Source: Paracoccaceae bacterium
Lineage (GTDB): Bacteria > Pseudomonadota > Alphaproteobacteria > Rhodobacterales > Rhodobacteraceae
Direction of reading: 5' to 3'
Assembly: GCA_003561595.1 (NCBI GenBank)
Contig: PWWF01000084.1
Location: forward strand, 1 to 25,288
DNA: 25,288 nt
The notes under the pieces are model-generated. The model searched no databases and was not told the origin of the DNA. It saw nothing but the letters and a program-made list of their open reading frames with translations. Shown here piece after piece: positions 7,554 to 15,773 of the stretch. Positions within the stretch are counted from its first letter, which is position 1; each line of letters opens with the position of its first letter. Position numbers and translations under genes: made by a program.

Positions 7554-8270
7554 ATGACAGAAGCAGCAGTAAAGGCCGATATGGCCGAGGAATTTCGTGC
7601 GCGTATCCTCGCGGATCCGGGGCTTGTCCTGGACGACAAGGATCTGATGCGCACGCTGGTCGCGGCCAGCGAAAGCGGCATGGGCGACAATATCGTGGAC
7701 CTGCGCGGCCTGGCGATGGAGCGGCTGGAAGCGCGCCTGGACCGGCTGGAGGAAACGCATCGCGCCGTGATCGCGGCGGCCTATGAAAATCTGGCCGGCA
7801 CCAACCAGATCCACCGCGCCATCCTGCGCATGCTGGACCCCGCGCAATTCGAGGACTTCCTGCACACGCTGGGCAGCGATGTGGCGCGTATCCTGAGTGT
7901 CGATGCCGTCAAACTGGTGCTGGAAAGCCCCGATACTGGCGCCGACCCCGCACTTGCGCGCATTTCGGATGTGCTGTGCGTGGTCAAGCCCGGCTTTATC
8001 GACAGCTACATGAGTTCCGGTCGCGGCCCCAGCACGCGCAAGGTGGTGCTGCGCCAGACGGTGCCGCAGACCGATGTGCTCTATGACGACAAGACCCCCG
8101 ATCTGCGGTCCGAGGCCTGCATGCGCCTGGACCTGGGTCCGCAGCGGATGGCGGGCATGCTGGTCATGGCATCGGACAGCCCGCATATGTTCAAGCCCGG
8201 GCAAGGCACGGATCTGCTGTCCTTTTTCGCGGGCATTTTCGAGAGGTCCATGCGCCGCTGGCTGGCATGA
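7554..8270 (+). CDS. DUF484 family protein (GAF-like)
   Basis: A 238-residue DUF484 protein. The N-terminal third (about 45-80) is a charged helix likely to form a coiled coil (GLAMERLEARLDRLEETHRA). The rest resembles a GAF-type sensor fold with motifs such as LGSDVARILSVDAVKLVLES. DUF484 proteins are regularly encoded beside xerC (E. coli yigA-xerC is the best-known case), but their molecular role is not established. The stop codon overlaps the xerC start as ATGA, so translation of the two is probably coupled. The ribosome binding site is weak (ACAGG about 8 nt upstream of the ATG). Confidence 0.93.
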   Translation: MTEAAVKADMAEEFRARILADPGLVLDDKDLMRTLVAASESGMGDNIVDLRGLAMERLEARLDRLEETHRAVIAAAYENLAGTNQIHRAILRMLDPAQFEDFLHTLGSDVARILSVDAVKLVLESPDTGADPALARISDVLCVVKPGFIDSYMSSGRGPSTRKVVLRQTVPQTDVLYDDKTPDLRSEACMRLDLGPQRMAGMLVMASDSPHMFKPGQGTDLLSFFAGIFERSMRRWLA

Positions 8271-9205
8271 CCGCGGGCCCTCTGGCCCTGACGCCGGGGC
8301 TGCGCGACGCGCTGCAGGACTGGCTGGCGCGCCGTGCCGCATTGGATGGCGCATCGACCCACACGATAGAGGCATATCGTCAGGATGTGGCCGGGTTTCT
8401 GGGCTTTCTGGCCGGGCATCTGGGCGGAGCCGCCGGTGTGTCTCAGCTAGGCACGATCACGCAATCGGACATGCGCGCCTGGATGGCGTCCGCACGCAGC
8501 GAAGGGATCAGCGCGCGCAGCCTTGCGCGCAAACTCTCGGCGGTAAAGAGTTTCGCGCGCTGGCTGGCCGAACGCGAGGGGTTCGACATCTCGGCCATTC
8601 TGGCGGCGCGCGCACCGAAATACAGCCGCTCGCTGCCCCGCCCCATCAGCTCTGATGCCGCGCGCGAGGTGATCGCGACCGTGCCGATGCAGTCACGCAC
8701 CGACTGGGCGGGCCTGCGCGACGCCGCTGTGGTGACGCTGCTTTACGGCTGTGGATTGCGCATATCCGAAGCGCTTGGCCTGACCGGGCGCGACCTGCCG
8801 CTGGGCGAGGCGCTGCGCATCCACGGCAAGGGCGGGCGCATGCGGCTGGTGCCGGTGCTGCCCGCCGCGCAAAAGGCGATGGCCGCCTATCTGCGCGCCT
8901 GCCCCCATGCCATGACCCCCGACGCGCCTGTCTTTCGCGGCATAAGGGGTGGCGCGCTGAACCGCCGCCACATCGCGCAGGTGCTGGAATCGGTGCGCCT
9001 GCAACTGGGGCTGCCCGCCAGCGCGACCCCCCATGCGCTGCGCCATTCCTTTGCCACGCATCTGCTGGCCGCAGGCGGTGATCTGCGCGCGATTCAAGAA
9101 CTGCTGGGCCATGCCTCGCTCGCCTCGACCCAGGTCTATACGGCAGTGGATGCCACCCGCATGATGGACGTCTATGACGCCGCCCACCCCCGCGCGCGCC
9201 GCTGA
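8267..9205 (+). CDS. xerC: Tyrosine recombinase XerC
   Basis: XerC acts with XerD at dif to resolve chromosome dimers before division. The 312-residue product has the SAM-like core-binding domain (about 10-115) and the catalytic domain with the full active site: R165 (GCGLRISEAL), K188 (HGKGGRMR), H256 and R259 (HALRHSF), H282 (LGHASL) and nucleophile Y291 (TQVYTAVD). Length and order are normal. The DUF484-xerC pairing favours XerC over XerD or a phage integrase, and there is no att-like repeat or mobile-element context. It is translationally coupled to the upstream gene by a 4-nt overlap. Confidence 0.95.
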   Translation: MTAGPLALTPGLRDALQDWLARRAALDGASTHTIEAYRQDVAGFLGFLAGHLGGAAGVSQLGTITQSDMRAWMASARSEGISARSLARKLSAVKSFARWLAEREGFDISAILAARAPKYSRSLPRPISSDAAREVIATVPMQSRTDWAGLRDAAVVTLLYGCGLRISEALGLTGRDLPLGEALRIHGKGGRMRLVPVLPAAQKAMAAYLRACPHAMTPDAPVFRGIRGGALNRRHIAQVLESVRLQLGLPASATPHALRHSFATHLLAAGGDLRAIQELLGHASLASTQVYTAVDATRMMDVYDAAHPRARR

Positions 9206-9328
9206 GGGCCGGGCGATGGCGCGGCGCAACACCGGGCGTGACGCAACGCGCTTGTGCATTACATCGGGTTGCAATTCCGCACCTGTCTTGCAAAGCAGGC
9301 CGCGCGCCAGCCAGAGGACACAATTCGC

Positions 9329-10021
9329 GTGACACAAAGCATCAAGGCCTATGCGGTCCATCTGTTCACGGCCACCGGAGCAGTCTTTGCAATGCTGGCC
9401 CTGCTCGAGGCCGCGCAGGGCGACTGGGCGATGATGTTCCTGTGGCTGGTCGTGGCCTTTATCGTCGACGGGATCGATGGCCCGCTGGCGCGGCGCTACC
9501 ATGTCAAGCAGAACGCGCGCACCATTGACGGGGTGCTGCTGGATCTGATCATCGACTATCTGACCTATGTTTTCATCCCCGCCTTTGCGCTGTTCCAGTC
9601 GGGGCTGCTGCCGGGCTGGACCGGCTGGATCGCGATTATCGTGATCACCTTTGCCTCGGTCCTCTATTTCGCCGACTCGCGCATGAAGATGCCGGATAAT
9701 TCGTTTCAGGGCTTTCCCGCCTGCTGGAACATGGCCGCCGTGGTGATCTTTGCCGCCGAGCCCGGTTTCTGGATCATCCTTGCCATCGTGATCTTTCTGG
9801 CTGCAGCCATGTTCACGCCGCTGAAATTCATCCACCCGGTGCGTACGGCGCGCTGGCGCAACCTGTCGCTGCCAGTGGCGCTGATATGGACTGCACTGGC
9901 GGGCTGGGCTGCGCTTAGCGGGTTCGAGCAGCCGCAGGCGGTCACGCTGGGGCTGATCGTGACCAGCTTCTATCTGGGGCTTGTGGGCATCGTGCAGCAA
10001 ATGGTGCCCGCGCGGGCGTGA
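9329..10021 (+). CDS. pcs: Phosphatidylcholine synthase (CDP-diacylglycerol:choline phosphatidyltransferase)
   Basis: Pcs makes phosphatidylcholine directly from CDP-diacylglycerol and free choline in the inner membrane, a pathway typical of alphaproteobacteria. The 230-residue protein has the CDP-alcohol phosphotransferase signature in its Pcs-specific spacing: D50-G51-x2-A54-R55-x12-G68-x3-D72-x3-D76, where most relatives have x8. Several hydrophobic helices follow, giving an estimated six to eight membrane segments. The GTG start at 9329 is chosen because AGAGGA (9313-9318) lies 10 nt upstream and the encoded start (TQSIKAYAVHLFTATGA) aligns with the family; the frame is open from 9254. 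It stands alone between xerC and a fatty-acid dehydrogenase gene. Presence of Pcs implies choline uptake encoded elsewhere. Confidence 0.93.
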   Translation: MTQSIKAYAVHLFTATGAVFAMLALLEAAQGDWAMMFLWLVVAFIVDGIDGPLARRYHVKQNARTIDGVLLDLIIDYLTYVFIPAFALFQSGLLPGWTGWIAIIVITFASVLYFADSRMKMPDNSFQGFPACWNMAAVVIFAAEPGFWIILAIVIFLAAAMFTPLKFIHPVRTARWRNLSLPVALIWTALAGWAALSGFEQPQAVTLGLIVTSFYLGLVGIVQQMVPARA

Positions 10022-10034
10022 CGGGCATTCGCGC

Positions 10035-10062
10035 TTGCACATGGGCCAGCGCGCGATATGGT
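10035..10062 (+). promoter_or_regulatory. Possible promoter for the 3-hydroxybutyryl-CoA dehydrogenase gene
   Basis: TTGCAC (10035-10040), then 16 nt, then TATGGT (10057-10062) is a modest match to a -35/-10 pair (3/6 and 4/6). It is followed by the leader hairpin at 10068-10084. Confidence 0.3.
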
Positions 10063-10067
10063 CGGGC

Positions 10068-10084
10068 GCGATCCGAGGGATCGC
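10068..10084 (+). other. Leader hairpin before the 3-hydroxybutyryl-CoA dehydrogenase gene
   Basis: GCGATCC-GAG-GGATCGC is a perfect 7-bp stem with a 3-nt loop. It ends 7 nt before the AGGAG ribosome binding site (10092-10096), so it could affect ribosome access or mRNA stability. Confidence 0.5.
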
Positions 10085-10105
10085 AACAGGACAGGAGCAG
10101 ACGGG

Positions 10106-10981
10106 ATGGACATCAGGACTGTCGGCGTGGTGGGTGCAGGCCAGATGGGCAACGGGATTGCCCATGTGTTCGCGCTGTCTGGCTTTGACGTGGTTCTCAA
10201 TGACATCTCGACCGACGCGCTGGACAAGGCCGTGTCGCTGATCGACCGCAATATCGAGCGTCAGGTGTCGCGCGGCAAGGTCTCGGCCGAGGACAAGGCC
10301 ACCGCGATGGGCCGTATCACCACCACCACCAAGCTGCCCGATCTGGGCCCCTGCGATCTGATCATCGAGGCCGCGACCGAGCGCGAGACGGTCAAGCAGG
10401 CGATTTTCGAGGATCTGCTGCCCCATATCCAGCCGCATACGATTCTGACCTCGAACACCTCGTCCATCTCGATCACCCGGCTGGCCAGCCGCACCGACCG
10501 GCCCGAACGCTTCATGGGGTTTCACTTCATGAACCCCGTGCCGGTGATGCAGCTTGTGGAACTGATCCGCGGCATCGCCACGGATGAGCCGACCTACAAG
10601 ACCCTGCTGGGCGTGGTCGAGAAACTGGGCAAGACCGCTGCAAGCGCCGAGGATTTCCCCGCCTTCATCGTCAATCGCATCCTGATGCCGATGATCAACG
10701 AGGCCGTCTATACACTCTATGAGGGGGTGGGCTCGGTCCGGTCCATCGACCAGTCACTCAAGCTGGGGGCGAACCATCCCATGGGGCCGCTGGAACTGGC
10801 CGATTTCATCGGGCTGGATACCTGCCTTGCGATCATGAATGTGCTGCATGACGGGCTGGCCGATACCAAATACCGCCCCTGCCCGCTTCTGGTGAAATAT
10901 GTCGAGGCCGGATGGCTGGGCCGCAAGACCGAGCGCGGCTTTTACGACTATCGCGGCGAGGAACCTGTGCCGACACGGTGA
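10106..10981 (+). CDS. hbd: 3-hydroxybutyryl-CoA dehydrogenase
   Basis: This NAD(P)-dependent enzyme interconverts 3-hydroxybutyryl-CoA and acetoacetyl-CoA in short-chain fatty acid or polyhydroxybutyrate-linked carbon metabolism. The 291-residue protein has an N-terminal Rossmann domain with GVVGAGQMGNG (G7-G17) and acidic D33 or a nearby residue at the end of strand 2. The catalytic pair is H140 (GFHFMNP) and E152 (MQLVELI), 12 residues apart as in the family. The helical C-terminal domain has FIVNRILMPMINEA and GANHPMGPLELADFIGLD. The start at 10106 is chosen over upstream in-frame codons because AGGAG (10092-10096) lies 9 nt before it. In many relatives this gene follows etfBA; here it follows pcs and appears to have its own leader. 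Confidence 0.92.
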   Translation: MDIRTVGVVGAGQMGNGIAHVFALSGFDVVLNDISTDALDKAVSLIDRNIERQVSRGKVSAEDKATAMGRITTTTKLPDLGPCDLIIEAATERETVKQAIFEDLLPHIQPHTILTSNTSSISITRLASRTDRPERFMGFHFMNPVPVMQLVELIRGIATDEPTYKTLLGVVEKLGKTAASAEDFPAFIVNRILMPMINEAVYTLYEGVGSVRSIDQSLKLGANHPMGPLELADFIGLDTCLAIMNVLHDGLADTKYRPCPLLVKYVEAGWLGRKTERGFYDYRGEEPVPTR

Positions 10982-11068
10982 GGCCCGATTGCTGACCGGC
11001 CTGCCCGCCCGGCCTTGAGACGAACTCAGGTCTTGACGAGGGCGCAGCAATCATGGCGGATGCCGCGC

Positions 11069-11818
11069 ATGGCCCGCAAATCCCGCAAACCCAAATCCGC
11101 CCGCAAGGCCGCCGCAGCCCCGCGCGGGCCGGTGCATTGGCTGGCAGGTGCAATCCGCCGCGCCCGCCGTCTGCTGGGCCGGGCGCTGCTGGTGGCGCTG
11201 CTGGTTGCCGTGGCCTGGGTCGGGCTTTATCGGTTCGTACCCCCGCCCGGTGGCATCTACATGCTTCAGGAATGGCGGCGCATCGGCAGTATCGAACGCG
11301 ACTGGGTGCCTATGAGTCGCATCGCCCCGGTGATGGCACGCTCGGTCATCGCGGCAGAGGATGCGAATTTCTGCCTGCATTGGGGCTTCGACATGGCCGA
11401 GATCCGCCGCGTCATCGACACGGGCGGCACGCGCGGGGCCTCGACGCTGTCGCAGCAGACGGCCAAGAACGTGTTTCTGTGGCATGGGCGAACATGGGTG
11501 CGCAAGGCGCTGGAATCCGTCTTTACCCTGAAGATGGAAGCGCTCTGGCCCAAGAGGCGCATCCTTGAGGTCTATCTGAACGTCGCCGAATTCGATGATG
11601 GCGTCTTCGGGGTCGAGGCCGCGGCGCGGCACTATTTCAACACCACGGCCGCCGATCTGACCCCCACGCAGGCCGCGCGGCTGGCGGTGGTGCTGCCATC
11701 GCCCAAGACGCGCGATGCGGCCAACCCCACGCAATTCCTGCGCAACCGCACGGCTGCAGTGATGGACGGGGCGGCCACGATCGCGCGCGACGGGCGCGCC
11801 GATTGTATCGGTGGTTGA
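11069..11818 (+). CDS. mtgA: Monofunctional biosynthetic peptidoglycan transglycosylase MtgA
   Basis: MtgA polymerises lipid II into glycan strands at the periplasmic face of the inner membrane (GT51 family). The protein has a very basic N-terminus (ARKSRKPKSARK), one membrane anchor (about residues 35-57, LLVALLVAVAWVGLY), and GT51 motif 1 with catalytic E97 in AAEDANFCLHWGFD. RGASTLSQQTAKNVFLW and RRILEVYLNVAEF are the following conserved motifs. There is no transpeptidase domain, and the length of about 249 residues is normal. The start is uncertain: ATGs at 11060 and 11069 are both in frame with only a weak GGCGG nearby, and the frame is open from 11015. The extreme C-terminus (ARDGRADCIGG) is a short tail. 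Confidence 0.94.
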   Translation: MARKSRKPKSARKAAAAPRGPVHWLAGAIRRARRLLGRALLVALLVAVAWVGLYRFVPPPGGIYMLQEWRRIGSIERDWVPMSRIAPVMARSVIAAEDANFCLHWGFDMAEIRRVIDTGGTRGASTLSQQTAKNVFLWHGRTWVRKALESVFTLKMEALWPKRRILEVYLNVAEFDDGVFGVEAAARHYFNTTAADLTPTQAARLAVVLPSPKTRDAANPTQFLRNRTAAVMDGAATIARDGRADCIGG

Positions 11819-11869
11819 ACTTCGCGCGCGGCCACGGCAAGAGGGGATGACCCCAGCGAGAGACCCCTT

Positions 11870-12535
11870 ATGGCCAAGCTCTATCACGTCCCCCTCTCAC
11901 CCTTTTGCCGCAAGGTGCGCCTGACGCTTGCCGAAAAGCGTATCGAGGTCGAGCTGGTCGAGGAGCGCTATTGGGAACCCAGCCAGGATTTCATGCGCCG
12001 CAACCCCGCAGGCAAGGTGCCGGTGCTGCGCCACAATGGTCGCATGCTGACCGAAAGCCACGCGATCTGCGAATATCTGGATGAGACGATCCCAGAACCC
12101 CCGCTGGTGCCGCGCTCGCCCGAATCCCGCTTTGAAATGCGGCGCCTGTGCACCTGGTTCGATGACAAGTTCCATGTCGAGGTGACCTCGAACCTGCTGT
12201 ATGAACGGGTGAACAAGAAGATCACGGGGCAGGGCTACCCGGATTCCAGCCGCATCAAGCTGGGCTCGGCGCGGATCAAGTTCCATCTCGATTACATGGA
12301 CTGGCTTTTGGGCCAGCGCCGCTGGCTGGCAGGGGGCGAGATGACGCTGGCGGATTTCACGGCGGCGGCGCATCTGTCCTGCCTCGATTACATCAATGAT
12401 GTGGATTGGGCGCGCTCTGGTCTGGTGCATGAGTGGTATGCCAAGATCAAGTCGCGCCCGGCCTTTCGCACGCTTCTGGCCGACACGCTGCCCGGCATGC
12501 CCCCGCCCGCCCATTATGCCGACCTGGATTTCTAG
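11870..12535 (+). CDS. Glutathione S-transferase family protein
   Basis: A 221-residue cytosolic GST. The N-terminal thioredoxin-like domain has SPFCRKVRL (S10, C13) at the glutathione site, KVPVL with the cis-proline, and TESHAICEYLDE, whose ES pair binds the gamma-glutamyl group. The helical C-terminal domain contains LAGGEMTLADFTAAAHL with the N-capping box aspartate. The CxxS-like position reads S-P-F-C, so the substrate class (Ser, Cys or disulfide-type chemistry) is not certain. It starts 51 nt after mtgA and ends 24 nt before queG, so mtgA-gst-queG may be one transcript. No specific substrate can be inferred. Confidence 0.93.
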   Translation: MAKLYHVPLSPFCRKVRLTLAEKRIEVELVEERYWEPSQDFMRRNPAGKVPVLRHNGRMLTESHAICEYLDETIPEPPLVPRSPESRFEMRRLCTWFDDKFHVEVTSNLLYERVNKKITGQGYPDSSRIKLGSARIKFHLDYMDWLLGQRRWLAGGEMTLADFTAAAHLSCLDYINDVDWARSGLVHEWYAKIKSRPAFRTLLADTLPGMPPPAHYADLDF

Positions 12536-12559
12536 GGCGCCTGGGTCCATCTGTCCGGC

Positions 12560-13600
12560 ATGTCATCTGACCTGAAAGCGGAACTTGTCGAACAGGCGCG
12601 GGCCGAGGGGTTCGACGCCTGCGCCATAACCCGCCCCGATGCGATCCCCGAGGCGAAAGCGCGGCTGGAGGCGTTTGTCACGCAGGGGCGGCACGGGCAG
12701 ATGGGCTGGATGGCCGAGCGCATGGGCTGGCGCGGCGATCCCGCCGCGCTCTGGGCGCAGGCGCAAAGCGTGGTGATGCTGGCCGAAAGCTATACGCCTG
12801 CCCATGACCCGCTGGACCTGCTGGAGCAGCGCGAGCGCGGCATCGTCTCGGCCTATGCGCAGGGGCGCGATTACCACGATGTCGTCAAGAAGCGGCTCAA
12901 GCGGCTGGGGCGCTGGCTGATCGCGCGCGCGGGCGGCGAGATCAAGGTCTTTGTCGATACTGCCCCCGTGATGGAAAAACCGCTGGCCGCCGCCGCCGGG
13001 CTGGGCTGGCAGGGCAAGCATACGAACCTCTTGTCGCGCGATCTGGGGAACTGGTTCTTTCTGGGCGCAATCTTTACCACGCTCGAGTTGCCCCCCGACG
13101 CGCCCGCGCGCGAGAATTGCGGCAATTGCCGCGCCTGCCTCGATATCTGCCCGACCGATGCCTTTCCCGCGCCCTTCCAGCTTGATGCGCGGCGCTGCAT
13201 TTCCTACCTGACGATCGAGCATCACGGCCCGGTGCCGCTGGATCTGCGCGCGAAACTGGGCAATCGCATCTATGGCTGCGATGATTGTCTGGCCATCTGC
13301 CCCTGGAACAAATTCGCCAGGACCGCGCGAGAGGCGAAATATGCAGCGCGCGACGGGATGCCCGCGCCCGATCTGGCAGAGCTGTCACAGCTTGATGATG
13401 CCAGTTTCCGCGCGCAGTTCTCGGGCTCGCCCATCAAGCGGATCGGGCGGAACCGGTTTCTGCGCAATGTGCTTTATGCCATCGGCAATTCAGACGCGCC
13501 GCATCTGCGCGCGGCAGCGCAGGCGCATTGCGACGACCCCGACCCGACTGTAGCCGATGCCGCGCGCTGGGCCGCCGAGCGGCTGCGCCCCCGAAGCTGA
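12560..13600 (+). CDS. queG: Epoxyqueuosine reductase QueG
   Basis: QueG carries out the last step of queuosine synthesis, reducing epoxyqueuosine in tRNA with cobalamin and two [4Fe-4S] clusters. The 346-residue protein has a B12-binding N-terminal region with [20 protein letters not shown] (conserved D134). The ferredoxin-like part has cluster ligands C187, C190, C193, C197 in [11 protein letters not shown], plus C213, C240, C243 and C247 in [12 protein letters not shown]-terminal HEAT-like tail (about 295-343) follows, with [14 protein letters not shown]. The number and spacing of cysteines are exactly as expected for the enzyme. Translation probably depends on the upstream GST gene, since no Shine-Dalgarno is evident in the 24-nt gap. 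Confidence 0.95.
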   Translation: MSSDLKAELVEQARAEGFDACAITRPDAIPEAKARLEAFVTQGRHGQMGWMAERMGWRGDPAALWAQAQSVVMLAESYTPAHDPLDLLEQRERGIVSAYAQGRDYHDVVKKRLKRLGRWLIARAGGEIKVFVDTAPVMEKPLAAAAGLGWQGKHTNLLSRDLGNWFFLGAIFTTLELPPDAPARENCGNCRACLDICPTDAFPAPFQLDARRCISYLTIEHHGPVPLDLRAKLGNRIYGCDDCLAICPWNKFARTAREAKYAARDGMPAPDLAELSQLDDASFRAQFSGSPIKRIGRNRFLRNVLYAIGNSDAPHLRAAAQAHCDDPDPTVADAARWAAERLRPRS

Positions 13601-13626
13601 CCAGCCCCCCGCCCGCGCATGTGCCC

Positions 13627-13681
13627 GGCGCGCCCACGCGCCGACGATCACGACCCCCCTCAATGGGGGTGAGGGATCGTG
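13627..13681. terminator. Paired hairpins between convergent queG and zapE
   Basis: The 130-nt convergent gap contains GGCGCG-CCCA-CGCGCC (13627-13642). A second nested structure follows: outer ACGATC (13644-13649) with GATCGT (13675-13680), and inner ACCCCC (13653-13658) with GGGGGT (13665-13670). Neither has a clean U-tract. Their position suggests bidirectional transcription stopping or 3'-end stabilisation, but this is weaker evidence than a classical terminator. Confidence 0.4.
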
Positions 13682-13730
13682 CCCCCCGACCCGGCGCGGC
13701 GCTGACAAGGGCGCGCTGTCAACGCGACTC

Positions 13731-14813
13731 TCAAGCGCCCCAGCCTTCCGCCTGCATTTCATACAGGCGGCTCACAGTGCGGTCGAACTCGAACAGCCCT
13801 TCGCCTTCGGTATACAGCCGCTCCGGCGTCGCGGCGGCAGAGGCGATCAACCGCACCTTCGCCTCATAAAGCGTGTCGATCAGGGTGACGAAACGCTTGG
13901 CCTCGTTGTAGTTGGACGCGGAAAGATAGGGAATGTCCTCGATCATCAGCACGCGCAGCGCCCCTGCCAGCGCCAGATAATCCGCCGGGCCAAGGGCCTG
14001 GCCGCAGAAATCCCAGAACCGGCCCCGCCCCACGCCGTTATGCGCCTTGGGCACCACAACCTCGCGCCCCTTCAGCGGTAGATGCAGCGGGCTGCCCGGG
14101 TCATGCCCTGTCAGATCGTCCCAGATCTGCGCCATCTCTTCGCGTGCCGCAGCATCCGCGGGGCTGAACCAGACTGGCGCGCCTGCCAGCCGCTGCTGAC
14201 GGTAATCCGTCTCGGACCGGATTTCATGCACCACCATCCGGTCCTTCAGAAACGCGATGAAGGGCAGGAACAGCGCGCGGTTCAGCCCGTCCTTGTACAG
14301 ATCATCCGGCACCCGGTTAGATGTCGTGACAATCGCCACCCCGCGTTCCATCAACCGCTCGAACAGGCGGCCCACGATCATCGCATCGGTGATATCGGTG
14401 ATCTGCATCTCGTCAAAGGCCAGCAGGCGCAGGTCATCAGCCACCTTGTCCGCCACCGGGGCCAGCGCATCCTCGACACCGCGCTGGCGCGCGGCATGCA
14501 GCCCGGCATGGATTTCCTGCATGAAAGCGTGAAAATGCACCCGCCGCTTGGGCACATCGCCCAGATTGGCCACGAACAGATCCATCAGCATGGATTTCCC
14601 GCGCCCGACGCCCCCCCACAGATACAGCCCTGGCGCAGGTTCGGGTTTTGCGCGGCCCAGCCAGCCCTGCAGCCGCCCGGGCCGGGGCGCTGGCTTGTCC
14701 AGCCAGTCGCGGATCGGCTGGAACAGCGGCATCACCGCGCGCTGTGCTGCATCAGGGCGCAACGCGCCTTCTTCTACCTTGCGGTCATATATCTGCGTCA
14801 AGCTTTCTGTCAT
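13731..14813 (-). CDS. zapE: Cell division ATPase ZapE (AFG1-like)
   Basis: ZapE is an AFG1/LACE1-type P-loop ATPase linked in E. coli to Z-ring behaviour under stress. The 360-residue protein starts MTESLTQIYDRKVEEGALRP, the usual family beginning. It has Walker A at 67-74 (GGVGRGKS), FHAFMQEIH, and Walker B with D134-E135 in LLAFDEMQITD, then VATIVTTSN-like sensor sequence (AIVTTSNRVPDDLYKDGLNR). The C-terminus contains FDRTVSRLYEMQ, also typical. The start at 14813 gives normal length; the frame stays open upstream only through codon bias. A weak AGG lies 7 nt upstream. It converges on queG and diverges from sseA across 114 nt. Confidence 0.93.
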   Translation of the reverse strand: MTESLTQIYDRKVEEGALRPDAAQRAVMPLFQPIRDWLDKPAPRPGRLQGWLGRAKPEPAPGLYLWGGVGRGKSMLMDLFVANLGDVPKRRVHFHAFMQEIHAGLHAARQRGVEDALAPVADKVADDLRLLAFDEMQITDITDAMIVGRLFERLMERGVAIVTTSNRVPDDLYKDGLNRALFLPFIAFLKDRMVVHEIRSETDYRQQRLAGAPVWFSPADAAAREEMAQIWDDLTGHDPGSPLHLPLKGREVVVPKAHNGVGRGRFWDFCGQALGPADYLALAGALRVLMIEDIPYLSASNYNEAKRFVTLIDTLYEAKVRLIASAAATPERLYTEGEGLFEFDRTVSRLYEMQAEGWGA

Positions 14814-14927
14814 CGCGCGCCTGCTTACGCCAGTTGCGCGGGCTGGAAAAGCCCCGCCGCACTCTTGCGAGTCTGACGTGGCCCGGCTACGTCTGGGACG
14901 TGCCGCAGCATCCGGGGAGGCAAGACC

Positions 14928-15773
14928 ATGGACGATCCGAAAACCCTTGTATCGACCGACTGGCTGGCCCGGCATCTGCAGGACCCCGATCTGCGCATCC
15001 TGGATGCAAGCTGGTATCTGCCCCAGATGGAGCGCGACGCCCGCGCCGAGTATGCGGCCGCCCATATTCCTGGCGCGCGGTTCTTCGACATTGACGAGAT
15101 CAGCGACCACCGCTCCAGCCTGCCGCATATGGCCCCCCCGGTCGAGAAATTCATGTCCCGCATGCGCGCCATGGGTGTGGGCGACGGGCATCAGGTTGTG
15201 GTCTATGACGGGATGGGTCTGTTTTCCGCAGCCCGTGTCTGGTGGCTGTTCCGGCTGATGGGCAAGACGGATGTCGCCGTTCTGGATGGCGGCTTTCCCA
15301 AATGGCAGGCCGAGGGGCACCCGGTCGAGGATATGGCCCCCATGCTGCGCGAGCGGCATTTCACCGTCCAGCGGCAGGCGCATATGGTCAAGGATGTCAG
15401 TCAGGTCGCCGCCGCCGTCAAGCTGCGCGACTGGCAGATCCTTGATGCCCGCTCGCCCGAGCGGTTTCGCGGGGACACGCCCGAGCCGCGCGAGGGGCTG
15501 CGCGCAGGCCATATGCCGGGCGCGCTCAATCTGCCCTTCAGCGCGCTGCTCAATGACGATCGGACCATGAAACAGGGCGACGCCCTGCGCGCCGCCTTCG
15601 AGGATGCAGGCGTCGATCTGTCCCAGCCCGTCATCACTACGTGTGGATCGGGCGTGACCGCGGCTGTGCTGAGCCTTGGGCTGGAGCGGCTGGGTCATGC
15701 CAGACACGCGCTTTATGACGGGTCCTGGTCCGAATGGGGCCAGTTCCCCGATCTGAAGGTCGAAACCGGATGA
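14928..15773 (+). CDS. sseA: 3-mercaptopyruvate sulfurtransferase (rhodanese family)
   Basis: SseA transfers sulfur from 3-mercaptopyruvate to thiol acceptors or cyanide, in cysteine catabolism and sulfide handling. The 281-residue protein has two rhodanese domains: the inactive N-terminal one (about 1-145, VSTDWLARHLQDPDLRILDA) and the catalytic C-terminal one with C239 in TTCGSGVTAA. The CGSGVTA loop marks mercaptopyruvate sulfurtransferase; thiosulfate sulfurtransferases usually have CRKGVTA. A strong GGGGAGG stands before the ATG. The stop overlaps the start of the next gene by 4 nt. The divergent region to zapE contains an imperfect direct repeat at 20-nt spacing. Confidence 0.95.
   Translation: MDDPKTLVSTDWLARHLQDPDLRILDASWYLPQMERDARAEYAAAHIPGARFFDIDEISDHRSSLPHMAPPVEKFMSRMRAMGVGDGHQVVVYDGMGLFSAARVWWLFRLMGKTDVAVLDGGFPKWQAEGHPVEDMAPMLRERHFTVQRQAHMVKDVSQVAAAVKLRDWQILDARSPERFRGDTPEPREGLRAGHMPGALNLPFSALLNDDRTMKQGDALRAAFEDAGVDLSQPVITTCGSGVTAAVLSLGLERLGHARHALYDGSWSEWGQFPDLKVETG

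Noticed and set aside
6792..8375. Minus-strand upstream extension of the priA frame to 8375
   Set aside because: The extension is antisense to the aldolase, DUF484 and xerC genes and shows no homologous sequence. PriA is of normal length from 6791.
8267..9205. The tyrosine recombinase gene as a mobile-element or phage integrase
   Set aside because: It is paired with DUF484 in the usual chromosomal order, and no att repeats, tRNA or phage genes are nearby.
8693..10525. A 610-codon minus-strand open frame across xerC, pcs and hbd
   Set aside because: It is antisense to three clear genes and has no recognisable motif; this is GC codon-bias artefact.
14865..14893. TTGCGA-N17-TACGTC as a promoter for sseA
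   Set aside because: The spacing is ideal, but the -10 box matches only two of six consensus positions.
14814..15707. Upstream extension of the zapE frame into the sseA region
   Set aside because: sseA is clear on the opposite strand and ZapE begins with its usual N-terminus at 14813.
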